Shown: positions 34,741-43,462, numbered from the stretch's first letter. The stretch: 46,964 nucleotides of DNA from Archangiaceae bacterium (GCA_016879935.1 JAACJQ010000274.1:1-46964), one strand, 5' to 3'. A program made the numbers and translations. Notes: generated by a model from the letters alone, not told the origin.

Positions 34741-35535
34741 ATGAAACGCGCGACCGCCCTTCTCGTCCTCGCCACCGCCCTCGCCTGCTTCGACCCGCTC
34801 TACGAGGACGGCATGGCGAGCGGGTACTTCGTGTGTTGCCAGAACGGCAGCGTCGGAACCTGCGCGTGTCAGCCGGGGACCTCGTGTCTGCCAGCGTTCA
34901 AACCATGCGCTGGTGGAAGGTGCACCTCAACCCTTTCGTGCAACGGCGCAACGGGAGGCGGGTCGAGCGGAACTGGCGGCGGTTCGTCGGCGGACGGCGG
35001 ATACAGCACGGGCGGCGGCTCCTCGGCAGCGGGCGGATTTGCGGGTGGAGGATTCGTCGCAGCAGGTGGCACCTCAGCGGGCGGCGGACTCAGCACGGGC
35101 GGCGGTTCGTCGGCGGCAGGCGGAGCGGCTGGTGGTGGGTTCGTGGCAGCTGGCGGCACTTCTGCTGGCGGTGGGTTCGTCACCTCTGACGCAGGGACGG
35201 CAGGCGGGTCTGCAGCAGGTGGTTCTGCAGCAGGTGGTTCTGCAGCAGGTGGTTCTGCAGCAGGTGGTTCTCCCGGCGGCGGTTCTCCAGGCGGTGGCTC
35301 CGCGGCCGGTGGTTCTGCAGGCGGAGGTTCTCCAGGCGGTGGCTCCGCGGCCGGTGGTTCTGCAGGCGGCGGTTCTGCAGGCGGCGGCGTCGTCGAGCCC
35401 GAGTACGAGCTGTGTTGCCTCAACGGTGTGGTCACGACCTGCGTTTGCGCTCCCAGCGGCTGCGCCAACGCCCCCTTCACCGCCTGTGCATCGAACCGAT
35501 GCGTGGCCGGCACGACGACGGGCATCTGCCGCTGA
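34741..35535 (+). CDS. Lipoprotein with two Cys modules joined by a Gly/Ser/Ala repeat linker
   Basis: A 264-residue predicted lipoprotein (TALAC, Cys16). Two related Cys modules, YFVCCQNGSVGTCAC...C...CAGGRC near 29-61 and YELCCLNGVVTTCVC...C...CASNRC near 222-254, flank a low-complexity linker of about 150 Gly, Ser and Ala residues. No family recognised; it looks like an extended surface spacer with two small disulfide heads. ATG 34741 follows the caspase stop by 9 nt with GGAG in between, so it belongs to the sigma operon. The linker is coded by tandem DNA repeats that may change in number. Confidence 0.85.
   Translation: MKRATALLVLATALACFDPLYEDGMASGYFVCCQNGSVGTCACQPGTSCLPAFKPCAGGRCTSTLSCNGATGGGSSGTGGGSSADGGYSTGGGSSAAGGFAGGGFVAAGGTSAGGGLSTGGGSSAAGGAAGGGFVAAGGTSAGGGFVTSDAGTAGGSAAGGSAAGGSAAGGSAAGGSPGGGSPGGGSAAGGSAGGGSPGGGSAAGGSAGGGSAGGGVVEPEYELCCLNGVVTTCVCAPSGCANAPFTACASNRCVAGTTTGICR
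35209..35268 (+). repeat. Four perfect 15-bp tandem repeats in a lipoprotein linker
   Basis: The unit TCTGCAGCAGGTGGT is repeated four times without a mismatch and codes for Ser-Ala-Ala-Gly-Gly. Slippage would keep the frame, so linker length could vary between strains. Confidence 0.92.
35281..35370 (+). repeat. Two near-perfect 45-bp tandem repeats in the same linker
   Basis: Positions 35281-35325 and 35326-35370 differ only in the last base. They code for 15-residue Gly/Ser/Ala units in frame, next to the 15-bp array. Confidence 0.9.
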
Positions 35536-35561
35536 CCTGTGCGGAGCGACGCTCGGTCGCC

Positions 35562-36434
35562 TCACCCGATCTGCGAATACGGCGGCTGAACGAACACCGC
35601 GCCCTGCTCCTTCTTGAACCACGTCCACTGGCGCTTGGCGTAGTGGCGGGTCTTCTGCGCGACGTCCGCGATCGCCGCCTCCAGGGTCATCGCCCCATCG
35701 AGCACCTTCAGCGCCTGCGCGTACCCGACCGCGCCCATCGGAGCCGCATCTCGATACCCACGCGCCACGAGGGACCTCGTCTCATCGATCAACCCTGCGT
35801 CGAACATCGCCTTCGTGCGCGCGTTGATCGTTCCGTAGAGCGCCTCTCGCGGCGGGTCGAGCACCCACAGCCGATACGGATATCGATCGGCCTGAAACGA
35901 GTGCCGCTCGCGATGCACCGACGCGGGCTCTCCGGTGAGCGCATGAATCTCGAGCGCGCGAATGATGCGCACGCGATCGGTGACCGGCAGCCGATTCGCA
36001 GTCACCGCGTCGACCGAAGCGAGCCGTGCGTGCAAGACGGCATCCGAGAACTTCTCCAACTCCGCCCGCAACGCGTCGTCACTGCCCGGAGCCGGCACCA
36101 CCCCATGCAATAGGACCCGAATGTAGAGGCCCGTGCCGCCCACGACGATCACGCGTTTCCCGCGCTTCACGATGTCGGCAATCGCCGCGTCGGCCAGCTG
36201 TTGGAACTTCGCGGCGCTGAAGTCCTCGAGCGGGTCGACGCAGGAGATGACGTGATGGGGCACACGATTCAGCTCAGCCGCAGAGGGCTTGGCGGTGCCG
36301 ATGTCGAAGAAGCGATAGACCTGCTGCGAGTCGGCGTTGACGATCTCCGCCCCGACTCGTTCGGCCAGCTCGATCGCGACGCGGGTCTTTCCCGAGGCCG
36401 TGGGCCCCGCGATCACCAGCAGTGGCTCACTCAC
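35562..36434 (-). CDS. miaA: tRNA dimethylallyltransferase MiaA
   Basis: A 290-residue MiaA, which adds a dimethylallyl group to A37 of tRNAs reading UNN codons. The P-loop GPTASGKT is at 10-17, followed by DSQQVYRFFDIGTAKP from D35, the GGTGLY motif near 99-104 and the C-terminal RQWTWFK. The start is GTG 36434, which overlaps the stop of the thioredoxin gene by 4 nt. It is the last gene of the PilZ-to-MiaA string. The 26-nt gap to the convergent lipoprotein gene has only a weak GCGAC/GTCGC stem. Confidence 0.96.
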   Translation of the reverse strand: MSEPLLVIAGPTASGKTRVAIELAERVGAEIVNADSQQVYRFFDIGTAKPSAAELNRVPHHVISCVDPLEDFSAAKFQQLADAAIADIVKRGKRVIVVGGTGLYIRVLLHGVVPAPGSDDALRAELEKFSDAVLHARLASVDAVTANRLPVTDRVRIIRALEIHALTGEPASVHRERHSFQADRYPYRLWVLDPPREALYGTINARTKAMFDAGLIDETRSLVARGYRDAAPMGAVGYAQALKVLDGAMTLEAAIADVAQKTRHYAKRQWTWFKKEQGAVFVQPPYSQIG

Positions 36435-36991
36435 TTGGTCGCGAGCGCGGCGCTGACTTCCTTCTCGAGAATCGTGCTCGCGTCGTCACCGTAGCCGCGG
36501 TGAACCGTCTTCACCGTGCCATCGGGTCGCACCATGAAGAGAGACGGCAGCGGGCTCTGCGTTCCCAGCCATCGGCGCGCGACGATGTTGAAGCGATCCT
36601 TCAGCACCGGGAACGTGACCTTGTTCGTCGCGACCAGCTCGGCGACCTTCTTCTGGCCGTCTTCTTCGCGATCGATCGCCACCATCAGCACCCGCAGGCC
36701 CTGCTCCTTGTACTTCTCGTGCAGCGACTGCAGGTACGGCATCTCCTTCTTGCAGGGCCCACAGAAGCTGGCCATGAACGACACGACGAGCAGCTTCGTC
36801 TTCTTGTCCGTCGGGTCCTGGCCGACGTACCGATCGATGCCGATCATCGGAGCGTTGGGCTCACCGATCGCAGGGCCGTTGTAGACAGGCAGGCGGAAGG
36901 TCGGCGCCGGCTTGTCGACGGCAGCGAGCTCCTCCTGCGCGAGCGCGGCGGTCGAGAGGGTCAGCGCGACGAAGGCAGTGCGGAAGTGCAT
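36431..36991 (-). CDS. Exported TlpA/ResA-like thioredoxin-fold protein
   Basis: A 186-residue protein with a signal peptide (through TLSTAALA) and a thioredoxin fold with the active site FCGPCK (C77, C80), typical of TlpA/ResA-type thiol oxidoreductases. VTFPVLKDRFN and the cis-Pro segment PLPSLFMV follow, also as in the family. Such proteins reduce disulfides outside the cytoplasm, often for cytochrome c maturation or envelope proteins. It may serve the many Cys-rich lipoproteins of this organism, but that is only inference. ATG 36991 lies 17 nt after the hisS stop. Confidence 0.9.
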   Translation of the reverse strand: MHFRTAFVALTLSTAALAQEELAAVDKPAPTFRLPVYNGPAIGEPNAPMIGIDRYVGQDPTDKKTKLLVVSFMASFCGPCKKEMPYLQSLHEKYKEQGLRVLMVAIDREEDGQKKVAELVATNKVTFPVLKDRFNIVARRWLGTQSPLPSLFMVRPDGTVKTVHRGYGDDASTILEKEVSAALATK

Positions 36992-37008
36992 GGGGTCTCG
37001 GAAGAAGG

Positions 37009-38322
37009 TCAGGGCGTGGTCGTGACGGGAGCGGCCTTGGAGACATTCAAGAGCCACCCGGCCAGCCCGTCGAGGGGAACCGTGACTTCCTTGTTCGGGT
37101 CGGAGTCTGGCAGATCCATGTTCTTGATCTTGAACGAGCGGGTCTCGTGCTCCGCCTGGCCGTAGACGACGAAGTGTCTCGCCTTCACCGCTGACGCACG
37201 CTCGACCTGGCGCTTGATCTTCCCGCCACGCGGGTCGAAGTCGACCGCGAGCCCCTGATTGCGCAGGTCGGTCACCAGCTTGATCGCCGCCACCTTGAGC
37301 TCGCCATCCATCGTCGCGATGAAGAGCAGCGGCCGTCGCTCCTGACGCTTGCCGAGCGCGTCGAGGAGGATCTCGAGTCGATCGAGCCCCATCGCGAACC
37401 CGACTGCGGGCTTGTCGGGGCCACCGAGCTCCTTCACCAGGTTGTCGTAGCGACCACCGCCACACACGGTGCCTGCGGTGCCGAGCGAGTTCTCGCCTTC
37501 GGGCTCGTAGATGAACTCGAAGGTGGTGCGCGTGTAGTAGTCGAGACCGCGCACGAGCCGAGGGTCGAGCGTGAAGGGAATGCCCATGGCCGTCAGCAGC
37601 GCCTTCACCTCTTCGAAGTGCGCCCGCGCGGCGTCACCGATGAAGTCGCCGATGCTTGGCGCCGAGTCGACGAGCGGCTTGAGCGCCTCTTCCTTCGTGT
37701 CGAGCAGCCGCATCGTGTTGCGCTCGAAGGTCTCCTTCGACGCTTCGCTGAACGTCGCGACGTGCGGAGCGAAGTGCGCCTTGAGCGCCTCGAGGTACTT
37801 CGGCCGATCACCCGCGTCGCCGAGCGAGTTCAGGTGCAGCTTCACGTGCGGCACGCCGATCGCCTTCAGGTAGCTCCACGCGAGCGCGATGTTCTCGGCG
37901 TCTTGCGAGGCATCGGCCGGCCCGTAGGCCTCGGCGCCGAGCTGGTAGAACTGACGGTAGCGGCCCGTCTTCATGCGCTCGTACCGGAACATCGGCCCCA
38001 GGTAGTACCAGCGCGTCACCGGCTGCTGCGCGAACCCGTTCTCGATGTACGCGCGCACCGCCGGCGCGGTGTTCTCGGGCCGCATGGTGATGCTCCGGCC
38101 GCCCTTGTCGTCGAACGTGTACATCTCCTTCGAGACGATGTCGGTCACCTCACCGACGCTGCGCACGAAGAGCGCGGTGTCTTCGACGATCGGCGTGCGA
38201 ATTTCGGAGTACCCCCACGTGCTGAACAGCTCGCGGGCCGTGCGCTCCAGGTACTGCCAGGTCTCGATACGGGGCGCGAAGAGGTCATTCATGCCCTTCA
38301 CGGCTGCGAACTTCTGACTCAT
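37009..38322 (-). CDS. hisS: Histidine-tRNA ligase
   Basis: A 437-residue class II synthetase that charges tRNA-His. Motif 1 is near 20-50, motif 2 is FRYERMKTGRYRQFYQ near 112-127, the histidine-binding motif is LVRGLDYYTRT near 257-267, and motif 3 contains GFAMGLDRLE near 314-323. The anticodon-binding domain fills about 335-420. The C-terminus carries a short extra tail. ATG 38322 lies 22 nt after the psd stop, so it is co-transcribed with psd. Confidence 0.97.
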   Translation of the reverse strand: MSQKFAAVKGMNDLFAPRIETWQYLERTARELFSTWGYSEIRTPIVEDTALFVRSVGEVTDIVSKEMYTFDDKGGRSITMRPENTAPAVRAYIENGFAQQPVTRWYYLGPMFRYERMKTGRYRQFYQLGAEAYGPADASQDAENIALAWSYLKAIGVPHVKLHLNSLGDAGDRPKYLEALKAHFAPHVATFSEASKETFERNTMRLLDTKEEALKPLVDSAPSIGDFIGDAARAHFEEVKALLTAMGIPFTLDPRLVRGLDYYTRTTFEFIYEPEGENSLGTAGTVCGGGRYDNLVKELGGPDKPAVGFAMGLDRLEILLDALGKRQERRPLLFIATMDGELKVAAIKLVTDLRNQGLAVDFDPRGGKIKRQVERASAVKARHFVVYGQAEHETRSFKIKNMDLPDSDPNKEVTVPLDGLAGWLLNVSKAAPVTTTP

Positions 38323-38344
38323 GACCAGAACTCCCGAATGAAAC

Positions 38345-39187
38345 TCACGTGCGAGTGGCGATGCGCTGACCGAGCCGAACGGGAACGTCGGGCTTGAGCG
38401 CCGGGTCCCACGTCAGCTTGCCCTTCTGGAAGAGCAGAATGACGGTCGAGCCCATCTCGAACATGCCGATCTCGCCGCCCTTCGCGATGGGAATCGGCCG
38501 CTCGTAGTTGACGACCTTCTGGCCCGCGCCGGTGTGTGTGACGACCGCGTCGTAGGCCGCGTGAATGCGCGAGACGCAGGTGGCGCCGACGGCGATGTAC
38601 GCGACGTGGCCGAGCGACGTGTCGAGCCACGTGACGAGCCGCTCGTTGATCGCGAAGAGCGCATCGACCGACTTCACCGAGGCCTGGTTCACGGGCCAGA
38701 ACGCGCCGGGCAGATACGAGTAGCCGGTGACGCGCCCTTCGAGGGGCGAGTGGAAGCGGTGGTAGTCGCGCGGCGAGAGGTAGATCGTCGCGAAGTGCCC
38801 GCCCTCGAAGTCGAGCGCCCGGCGCGCATCACCGAGCAGCTTGTCGACGGGAAACGAGATGCCCTTCGCCTGCAGGCAGCGGCCCGCTTCGATCTGACCG
38901 ATCTGCGAGATCGCGCCGTCGCACGGGCTCACGATCGCCTCCGCCGCGTCGTCCTGCGGACGCATGCCGGGCTTGAGGCGTCGCGTGAAGAACTGGCCGA
39001 ACGTCGGGTACTGCTCGATCGGGCCTTCGGCTTCGTCGAGGTTCACGCGGTACTGCTTCGCGAACCAACGAACAGCGGCCTGGTGGAGCGGCGCAGGAAC
39101 TGGGGCACGCGTCGCGAGACCCACTGCAGTCGAGAGCGCCGACTTCGGGAGCAGGCGCATCAGCGTCATAAACGTCGAGTCATTCAT
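38345..39187 (-). CDS. psd: Phosphatidylserine decarboxylase proenzyme
   Basis: A 280-residue membrane-associated pyruvoyl enzyme that makes phosphatidylethanolamine. The self-cleavage site is MGST (G246-S247), which would give a large beta and a small alpha subunit carrying the pyruvoyl group. The processing triad is visible: D90 (SPCDG), H146 (DYHRFHSP) and S247. The length matches the short bacterial PSD-B type. ATG 39187 (a second in-frame ATG is at 39183) follows the lipoprotein stop by 43 nt. Confidence 0.96.
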   Translation of the reverse strand: MNDSTFMTLMRLLPKSALSTAVGLATRAPVPAPLHQAAVRWFAKQYRVNLDEAEGPIEQYPTFGQFFTRRLKPGMRPQDDAAEAIVSPCDGAISQIGQIEAGRCLQAKGISFPVDKLLGDARRALDFEGGHFATIYLSPRDYHRFHSPLEGRVTGYSYLPGAFWPVNQASVKSVDALFAINERLVTWLDTSLGHVAYIAVGATCVSRIHAAYDAVVTHTGAGQKVVNYERPIPIAKGGEIGMFEMGSTVILLFQKGKLTWDPALKPDVPVRLGQRIATRT

Positions 39188-39230
39188 CGCGCCCGCCGCT
39201 TACCGCCTCGGGGCGATCAAATCGAGCACG

Positions 39231-40034
39231 TCAGGGGTTCGCGCGCGGCGCCAAGCCGCCTTCTTCCTTCGTCGGCGCCATGCCCTGCCCCGTCTTGGCG
39301 GTGTCCAACGAGCCCGGGTTCGGCGCCGGAGCCTGCGTGGCACCGGGCGGAAGGGGCGCGCCGGGAATGACGGTGAAGGGCTGAGGAGGGCCGACGATCA
39401 CCCCACCAGCGCCACCATCGACGATGACGCGGGTGGTCGTCGTGGTGGTCGACACGCGGCCAGCCAGCGCGCCGTCGACGAAGAAGAAGCTTGCGACCTC
39501 GCTGAGGCCCAGCAGCTTGAGGCAATCAGGCGTGCCGGTCGCCTTGAACGAGGGGACCTCACCCTTGCCCGCGAGCTTGTAGGGCGTCGGGCCCGTCACG
39601 CAGCGTGCGAAGCGCTTGTTGAAGGCCGCGAGCGTCATGCCGCCCTGCGGAGGCCCCTCTTCGCCAACCACGTCGGAGGGCGGAATCGGCTCGGGCGCGG
39701 GGGGCGGCGGGTCAGTGGGGCGCTCGTACGGCGCGGGCTCGGGCTGATGAGCGAGCTCGGCCTCAGCGGCGCGGCGCTCGGCCTCGAGCCGGGTGCGCTC
39801 GCTCGAGATCTTCTGGGTCAGGGCCTGGGCCTGCGGGTATTCGCGCGCGTTCTCGGGCACGGCTGCGAGCGCGGCAGCAATGGCTGCCATCTCTTCGGTC
39901 AGGTAGGCGTCTTCACCTTCGCGCGACACCAGCGACTCGTACTGCCGCTGGGCTTCGAAGTAGGCCTTCGAGCTCTTCTTCGCACAGCCGACGAGGAGCG
40001 CAGGGAGCAGCAGCGTCAAGAGCCAGGTTCGCAT
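39231..40034 (-). CDS. Lipoprotein of unknown function
   Basis: A 267-residue protein with a good lipobox (LLVGC, Cys17). A helical charged region (22-105) is followed by a Pro/Glu-rich stretch (108-140), a compact region with two cysteines (CVTGP near 157, DCLKLLG near 180) and a Gly/Pro/Thr-rich tail. No family recognised. It lies between the metallophosphoesterase gene (7 nt) and psd (43 nt), so it is in that operon. Confidence 0.8.
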   Translation of the reverse strand: MRTWLLTLLLPALLVGCAKKSSKAYFEAQRQYESLVSREGEDAYLTEEMAAIAAALAAVPENAREYPQAQALTQKISSERTRLEAERRAAEAELAHQPEPAPYERPTDPPPPAPEPIPPSDVVGEEGPPQGGMTLAAFNKRFARCVTGPTPYKLAGKGEVPSFKATGTPDCLKLLGLSEVASFFFVDGALAGRVSTTTTTTRVIVDGGAGGVIVGPPQPFTVIPGAPLPPGATQAPAPNPGSLDTAKTGQGMAPTKEEGGLAPRANP

Positions 40035-40041
40035 GGTGCGC

Positions 40042-40773
40042 TCACACTCCGAGGAAGAGCCGCTTGCCGAAGTTCAACGCGAGATCGGCATCGAAGATCT
40101 TCTGGGCCGACTGCTCGATGTCGTACTCGACGCGCATGTACTCCACGGTTCGCGCTTCGGTGTCGTAGATCACGAAGCACGCACGGTTGTCGTAGTCACG
40201 GGGCTGGCCGACGCTGCCGACCGAGATGATGTACTTGTAGCCCTTTCGAATTCCGAACTTCTGGGCGACCACGTCGTTCACTTCTCCCGAGCCGAGCGCG
40301 AACGCCTTGCAGAGGTGGCTGTGCCCGATGAACGTCACCTCGGGCAGGTCGGTGGTGAACGGCGTGAGCTCGCGGGCCTGCTCGAGCGCGAAGATGTACT
40401 CGTAGGCGCGCGGTTCGATCGGCGAGCCGTGGCAGAAGCCCACCTCTCCGATGCGGTACGTGAAGGGCAGGCTGCGCAGCCAGGCCTGGTTCTCTTCGCT
40501 GATCACGTTCGCCGACCAGTCGAGGGCGTGGCGGGCAGCATCGTAATAGAACGAGTAGTCCATTCGGCCGGCGACGGCGGCGTCGTGGTTGCCGAGCAGG
40601 GTCACCTCGGCGTTCTGGCGCACGAGCTCGCAGCACGGGTTCGGCGAGGCGCCGTAGCCCACGACGTCACCCAACGAGACGATGCGATCGACGCGGCTGG
40701 CATCGATGACGCGGAACACCTCGGTGAGCGCTTCGATGTTGCTGTGAATGTCGGAGATGATCGCGATGCGCAC
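40042..40773 (-). CDS. Calcineurin-like metallophosphoesterase
   Basis: A 243-residue metallophosphatase with the full set of metal motifs: DIHSN (from D8), GDVVGYG near 39-45, GNHD near 61-64, a CHGS segment and the C-terminal GHSH. This is the YfcE/ApaH-like group of DNA/nucleotide or phosphoprotein phosphatases. GDVVGYGASPNPC is typical of a bacterial subgroup without a settled substrate. It has no signal peptide. The start is GTG 40773, 33 nt after the PilZ stop. A phosphodiesterase for a nucleotide signal is possible, but nothing in the sequence shows that. Confidence 0.88.
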   Translation of the reverse strand: MRIAIISDIHSNIEALTEVFRVIDASRVDRIVSLGDVVGYGASPNPCCELVRQNAEVTLLGNHDAAVAGRMDYSFYYDAARHALDWSANVISEENQAWLRSLPFTYRIGEVGFCHGSPIEPRAYEYIFALEQARELTPFTTDLPEVTFIGHSHLCKAFALGSGEVNDVVAQKFGIRKGYKYIISVGSVGQPRDYDNRACFVIYDTEARTVEYMRVEYDIEQSAQKIFDADLALNFGKRLFLGV

Positions 40774-40806
40774 GAGGAGGGCCTTTTGCCTGCTTCACTT
40801 CGAGGA

Positions 40807-41136
40807 TCAACGGCCGGGGTGCTGTGACTCGGCCTGAACGAGCCGTCGTATCGTCTCCAGGCGGTCAGCGTCCACGCCTTCGAACACCAGCCCCATGCCT
40901 GGCGGCCCACCCTGCCCTTCGAGGCGCGCCCACACCACCCGGGCCTGCGCTTCGATCGGGTTCTCGTTGCCAAACCGCAAGAGGGCCCGGCTGCCTTCGT
41001 TCAGCGGCGTGCTGGTTCGCAAGAAGAGCCCGCCCTCCGAGAGGTTTCCAATGCGTGCGTAGACGGTGATGTTCTCACCCTCGCACCAGCATCGGAGCCG
41101 CGATGGCACTCTCGAGAACTTGCGAAGCTCAGACAC
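40807..41136 (-). CDS. PilZ-domain protein, putative c-di-GMP receptor
   Basis: A 109-residue single-domain PilZ protein. The ligand motif is present: RKFSR (R5, R9) near the N-terminus and NLSEGG about 20 residues later, the RxxxR and (D/N)xSxxG pattern. PilZ proteins bind cyclic di-GMP and act on motility, polysaccharide or gene expression. GTG 41136 is set by GGAGG at 41146-41150; the frame open to 41292 is not protein-like. It is the first gene of the string that runs to miaA and is divergent from a second PilZ gene, with a 178-nt gap (41137-41314). Confidence 0.88.
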   Translation of the reverse strand: MSELRKFSRVPSRLRCWCEGENITVYARIGNLSEGGLFLRTSTPLNEGSRALLRFGNENPIEAQARVVWARLEGQGGPPGMGLVFEGVDADRLETIRRLVQAESQHPGR

Positions 41137-41145
41137 GTGACGACG

Positions 41146-41150
41146 CCTCC
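41146..41150 (-). promoter_or_regulatory. Ribosome binding site fixing the PilZ GTG start
   Basis: GGAGG on the minus strand, 9 nt before GTG 41136. It decides against the longer frame open to 41292. Confidence 0.7.
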
Positions 41151-41314
41151 AAGAACGACGGCCTGCTCGTTCCCCCCAACCCGCCCAACGACTCGAATGG
41201 TAGAGACCGCGGCTGATGACCGTCAAGCGATGAGGCGTCGCCCGGCCAACATTCGCGAAAAACCGTCGCGCCCATTGGCTTTCGGAGCGCATCGCGGCAG
41301 CCTCTGGCGCGCCG

Positions 41315-41683
41315 ATGCCTCCGCAGGAACGACACGTTCGTTATCGCTGTGAGCTGTACGCCCGGGTTCAGACCGAGTCGGTCGACGTGAAGGCGCGAGT
41401 GCTCGAGCTGTCCGAGTCGGGCGCCTTCATCGAAGAGACTCCGGGCTTCGACGAGCAGCAGGTCGAAGACGAAGGCGTGATGACGCTGGCGTTGCCGGGT
41501 GGAGAGCCGTGGACGGGCCCGTTTCGGGTGATGCGCCTGGGCTCGAGCCGGCGCGAGGTTCGAGATCCCCGCGCGCAACACGTGACCGTCGCGGCCAGCG
41601 GCTATGGCGTCGAGTTCATCGCGATCGACGACGACGAGCTCGAGCGCCTGCGCGACTTTCTCGAGCTGCTCGAGCTGCGGTGA
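41315..41683 (+). CDS. Second PilZ-domain protein, divergent
   Basis: A 122-residue single-domain PilZ-like protein with RHVRYR near 6-11 and ELSESGAFIEE near 31-41, the RxxxR and xSxxG signatures. The (D/N) before the Ser is replaced (LSESG preceded by Glu), so c-di-GMP binding is less certain than in the neighbour. The C-terminus is acidic and helical (DDDELERLRDFLELLEL). ATG 41315 has no clear ribosome site. It is head-to-head with the other PilZ gene and ends 6 nt before the convergent gene at 41690. Confidence 0.75.
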   Translation: MPPQERHVRYRCELYARVQTESVDVKARVLELSESGAFIEETPGFDEQQVEDEGVMTLALPGGEPWTGPFRVMRLGSSRREVRDPRAQHVTVAASGYGVEFIAIDDDELERLRDFLELLELR

Positions 41684-41689
41684 AGCCGC

Positions 41690-42331
41690 TCAGCGGGTGA
41701 ACTCGTAGATCTTCTCGATGGCGATCTGCCGATAGCGATCGGCCTTCAGCGAGCGACGGGCGCAGTCGAAGAGCAGCTCCTTCTCGGGGCTGCCGGCCTG
41801 CCGGCGACGTTCGGCCTCCGCCTTGATGAGCGGTGCCGCTTCGTGCGGGTGCCAGACCCAGGCCGACGAGAACGCCAGGCCGCCCGCGAACGGAATGAGG
41901 CGCGCTTCGAGAACGTCTCCCAGCGACAGCCCGTGCATCGCGCGCCGTTCAGAGACCGCCACCTCACTGCGCGAGCTCAGCGCGACGAGCGTCACCCGCC
42001 CCTCTTCGAGCTCTTTCACCTCGAAGAGCGCGTGCCACGTCTCGCAGAACGAGCGCCACGCCTGCGCCTGCCGTGGGCCCTCGGTGGTGAGCGAGGCCAG
42101 GTAGCGGGCTCGTGCCGGCGTGGTGCCTGCCCACGGAGCGACGCGATCGCACAGGTAGAACTCGAGGAAGCCGGCGAGGCGAAGCTCGAGCTGACGATCC
42201 TCCTCGAAGACCTCACCCGCGAGGGCCGAGAACTCCGCGCGGGCCGCCACCACGTCAGCCTGGTGCTCGGCAGTCATCGCCCACTGCACCAGCGCGTCGA
42301 AGGCGCCGCTCGGAGAGGCCGACTCGCTCAT
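41690..42331 (-). CDS. Protein of unknown function, coupled to carA
   Basis: A 213-residue soluble protein, acidic and rich in Ala, Glu and Leu, with no signal peptide, membrane segment or motif I recognise. Its ATG at 42331 overlaps the carA stop (ATGA), so it is translated from the carA message. The open frame upstream to 42436 lies inside carA and is not used. Its function may have nothing to do with carbamoyl phosphate. Confidence 0.8.
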   Translation of the reverse strand: MSESASPSGAFDALVQWAMTAEHQADVVAARAEFSALAGEVFEEDRQLELRLAGFLEFYLCDRVAPWAGTTPARARYLASLTTEGPRQAQAWRSFCETWHALFEVKELEEGRVTLVALSSRSEVAVSERRAMHGLSLGDVLEARLIPFAGGLAFSSAWVWHPHEAAPLIKAEAERRRQAGSPEKELLFDCARRSLKADRYRQIAIEKIYEFTR

Positions 42332-43452
42332 GCCGACAACGGCTGGCCGGCCATGAGGTCGGCGAAGCGCTTGAAGAGATACTGCGCGTCGTGCGGGCCC
42401 GGCGAAGCCTCGGGGTGGTACTGCACGCTGAAGCACCTGGCCTCGGGCACGGCGAGCCCTTCGACGGTCTGATCGTTGAGGTTCACGTGGGTGACGCGCG
42501 CCTTCGACGACAGGCTCTTCGCGTCGACCGCGAAGCCGTGGTTCTGCGAGGTGATCTCCACCCGGCCGGTGGAGAGATCCTGCACGGGCTGGTTGGCGCC
42601 GCGGTGACCGAACTTGAGCTTGTACGTCTTCGCGCCGAGCGCACGCGCGAGGATCTGGTGACCCAGGCAGATGCCGAACAGCGGGAGCTTGCCGACGAGC
42701 TGGGCGACGGTCTTGTCGGCGCCGACGACTGCGGCAGGGTCACCGGGGCCATTGGTGAGGAACACGCCATCGGGCTTGAGCGCGAGCACGTCGTCAGCCG
42801 AGGTGCCTGCGGGCACCACCGTGACGCGGCAGCCCTGATCGACCAGGAACTGGAGCATCGCCTTCTTGAGGCCGTAGTCGATCGCCACCACGTGGAAGCG
42901 CAGCGTGGGCGTCGCCTTCGCGGGCGAGAGAAACGCAGGCGTCGGCCGCGTCCACTCGTAGCGCTCGCGGGTCGAGACGCCGGTGGCGAGATCGAGCCCC
43001 TCCATCGAGGGAATCTTCTTCGCGCGCTCGACGAGGGCCTGTGGCGTGACGCTCTCGGTGCTGATGATGCCGTTCTGCGAGCCGTGCGTGCGCAGGTGTC
43101 GAACCAGGCGGCGGGTGTCGAGGCCTTCGATGCCGCCCACCTTCCACCGCGCGAGCCACGTCGGCAGCGGCTGCTCGGAGCGGAAGTTCGACGGATCGGT
43201 CAGCTCCCGAACGACGAGGCCGGTGGCGTGCGGGCGCGCCGACTCCTCGTCGAGCGCGTTGGTGCCGACGTTGCCGATCTGCGTGGCTGCGAAGGTGACG
43301 ATCTGCCCGACGTACGAGGGGTCGGTGAGGATCTCCTGGTACCCCGACATCGAGGTGTTGAAGACGACCTCTCCGAGAGAGGGCTCGACGCCCCCGAAGC
43401 CACGACCTTCGAAGACGCTGCCATCAGCCAGGGCCAACACTGCTCTTTTCAC
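42328..43452 (-). CDS. carA: Carbamoyl-phosphate synthase, small (glutaminase) subunit
   Basis: A 374-residue CarA, which supplies ammonia from glutamine to the large subunit CarB for pyrimidine and arginine synthesis. The N-terminal CPSase domain shows [21 protein letters not shown] (27-47, in parts). The class I amidotransferase triad is C262 (GICLGHQ), H346 and E348 (HPEASPGP). The start is GTG 43452, 10 nt after the stop of the upstream membrane protein gene. carB is not in the window, so the two subunits are encoded apart. Confidence 0.96.
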   Translation of the reverse strand: MKRAVLALADGSVFEGRGFGGVEPSLGEVVFNTSMSGYQEILTDPSYVGQIVTFAATQIGNVGTNALDEESARPHATGLVVRELTDPSNFRSEQPLPTWLARWKVGGIEGLDTRRLVRHLRTHGSQNGIISTESVTPQALVERAKKIPSMEGLDLATGVSTRERYEWTRPTPAFLSPAKATPTLRFHVVAIDYGLKKAMLQFLVDQGCRVTVVPAGTSADDVLALKPDGVFLTNGPGDPAAVVGADKTVAQLVGKLPLFGICLGHQILARALGAKTYKLKFGHRGANQPVQDLSTGRVEITSQNHGFAVDAKSLSSKARVTHVNLNDQTVEGLAVPEARCFSVQYHPEASPGPHDAQYLFKRFADLMAGQPLSA

Positions 43453-43462
43453 GTGACCTGCC

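Noticed and set aside
34960-35400. Possible CRISPR-like or mobile repeat array
   Set aside because: The repeats are in frame, Gly/Ser/Ala-coding and contiguous without spacers, so they are a protein linker minisatellite.
35546-35560. GCGAC-GCTCG-GTCGC stem between the lipoprotein gene and miaA
   Set aside because: Only five pairs and no U-run on either strand, so not called a terminator.
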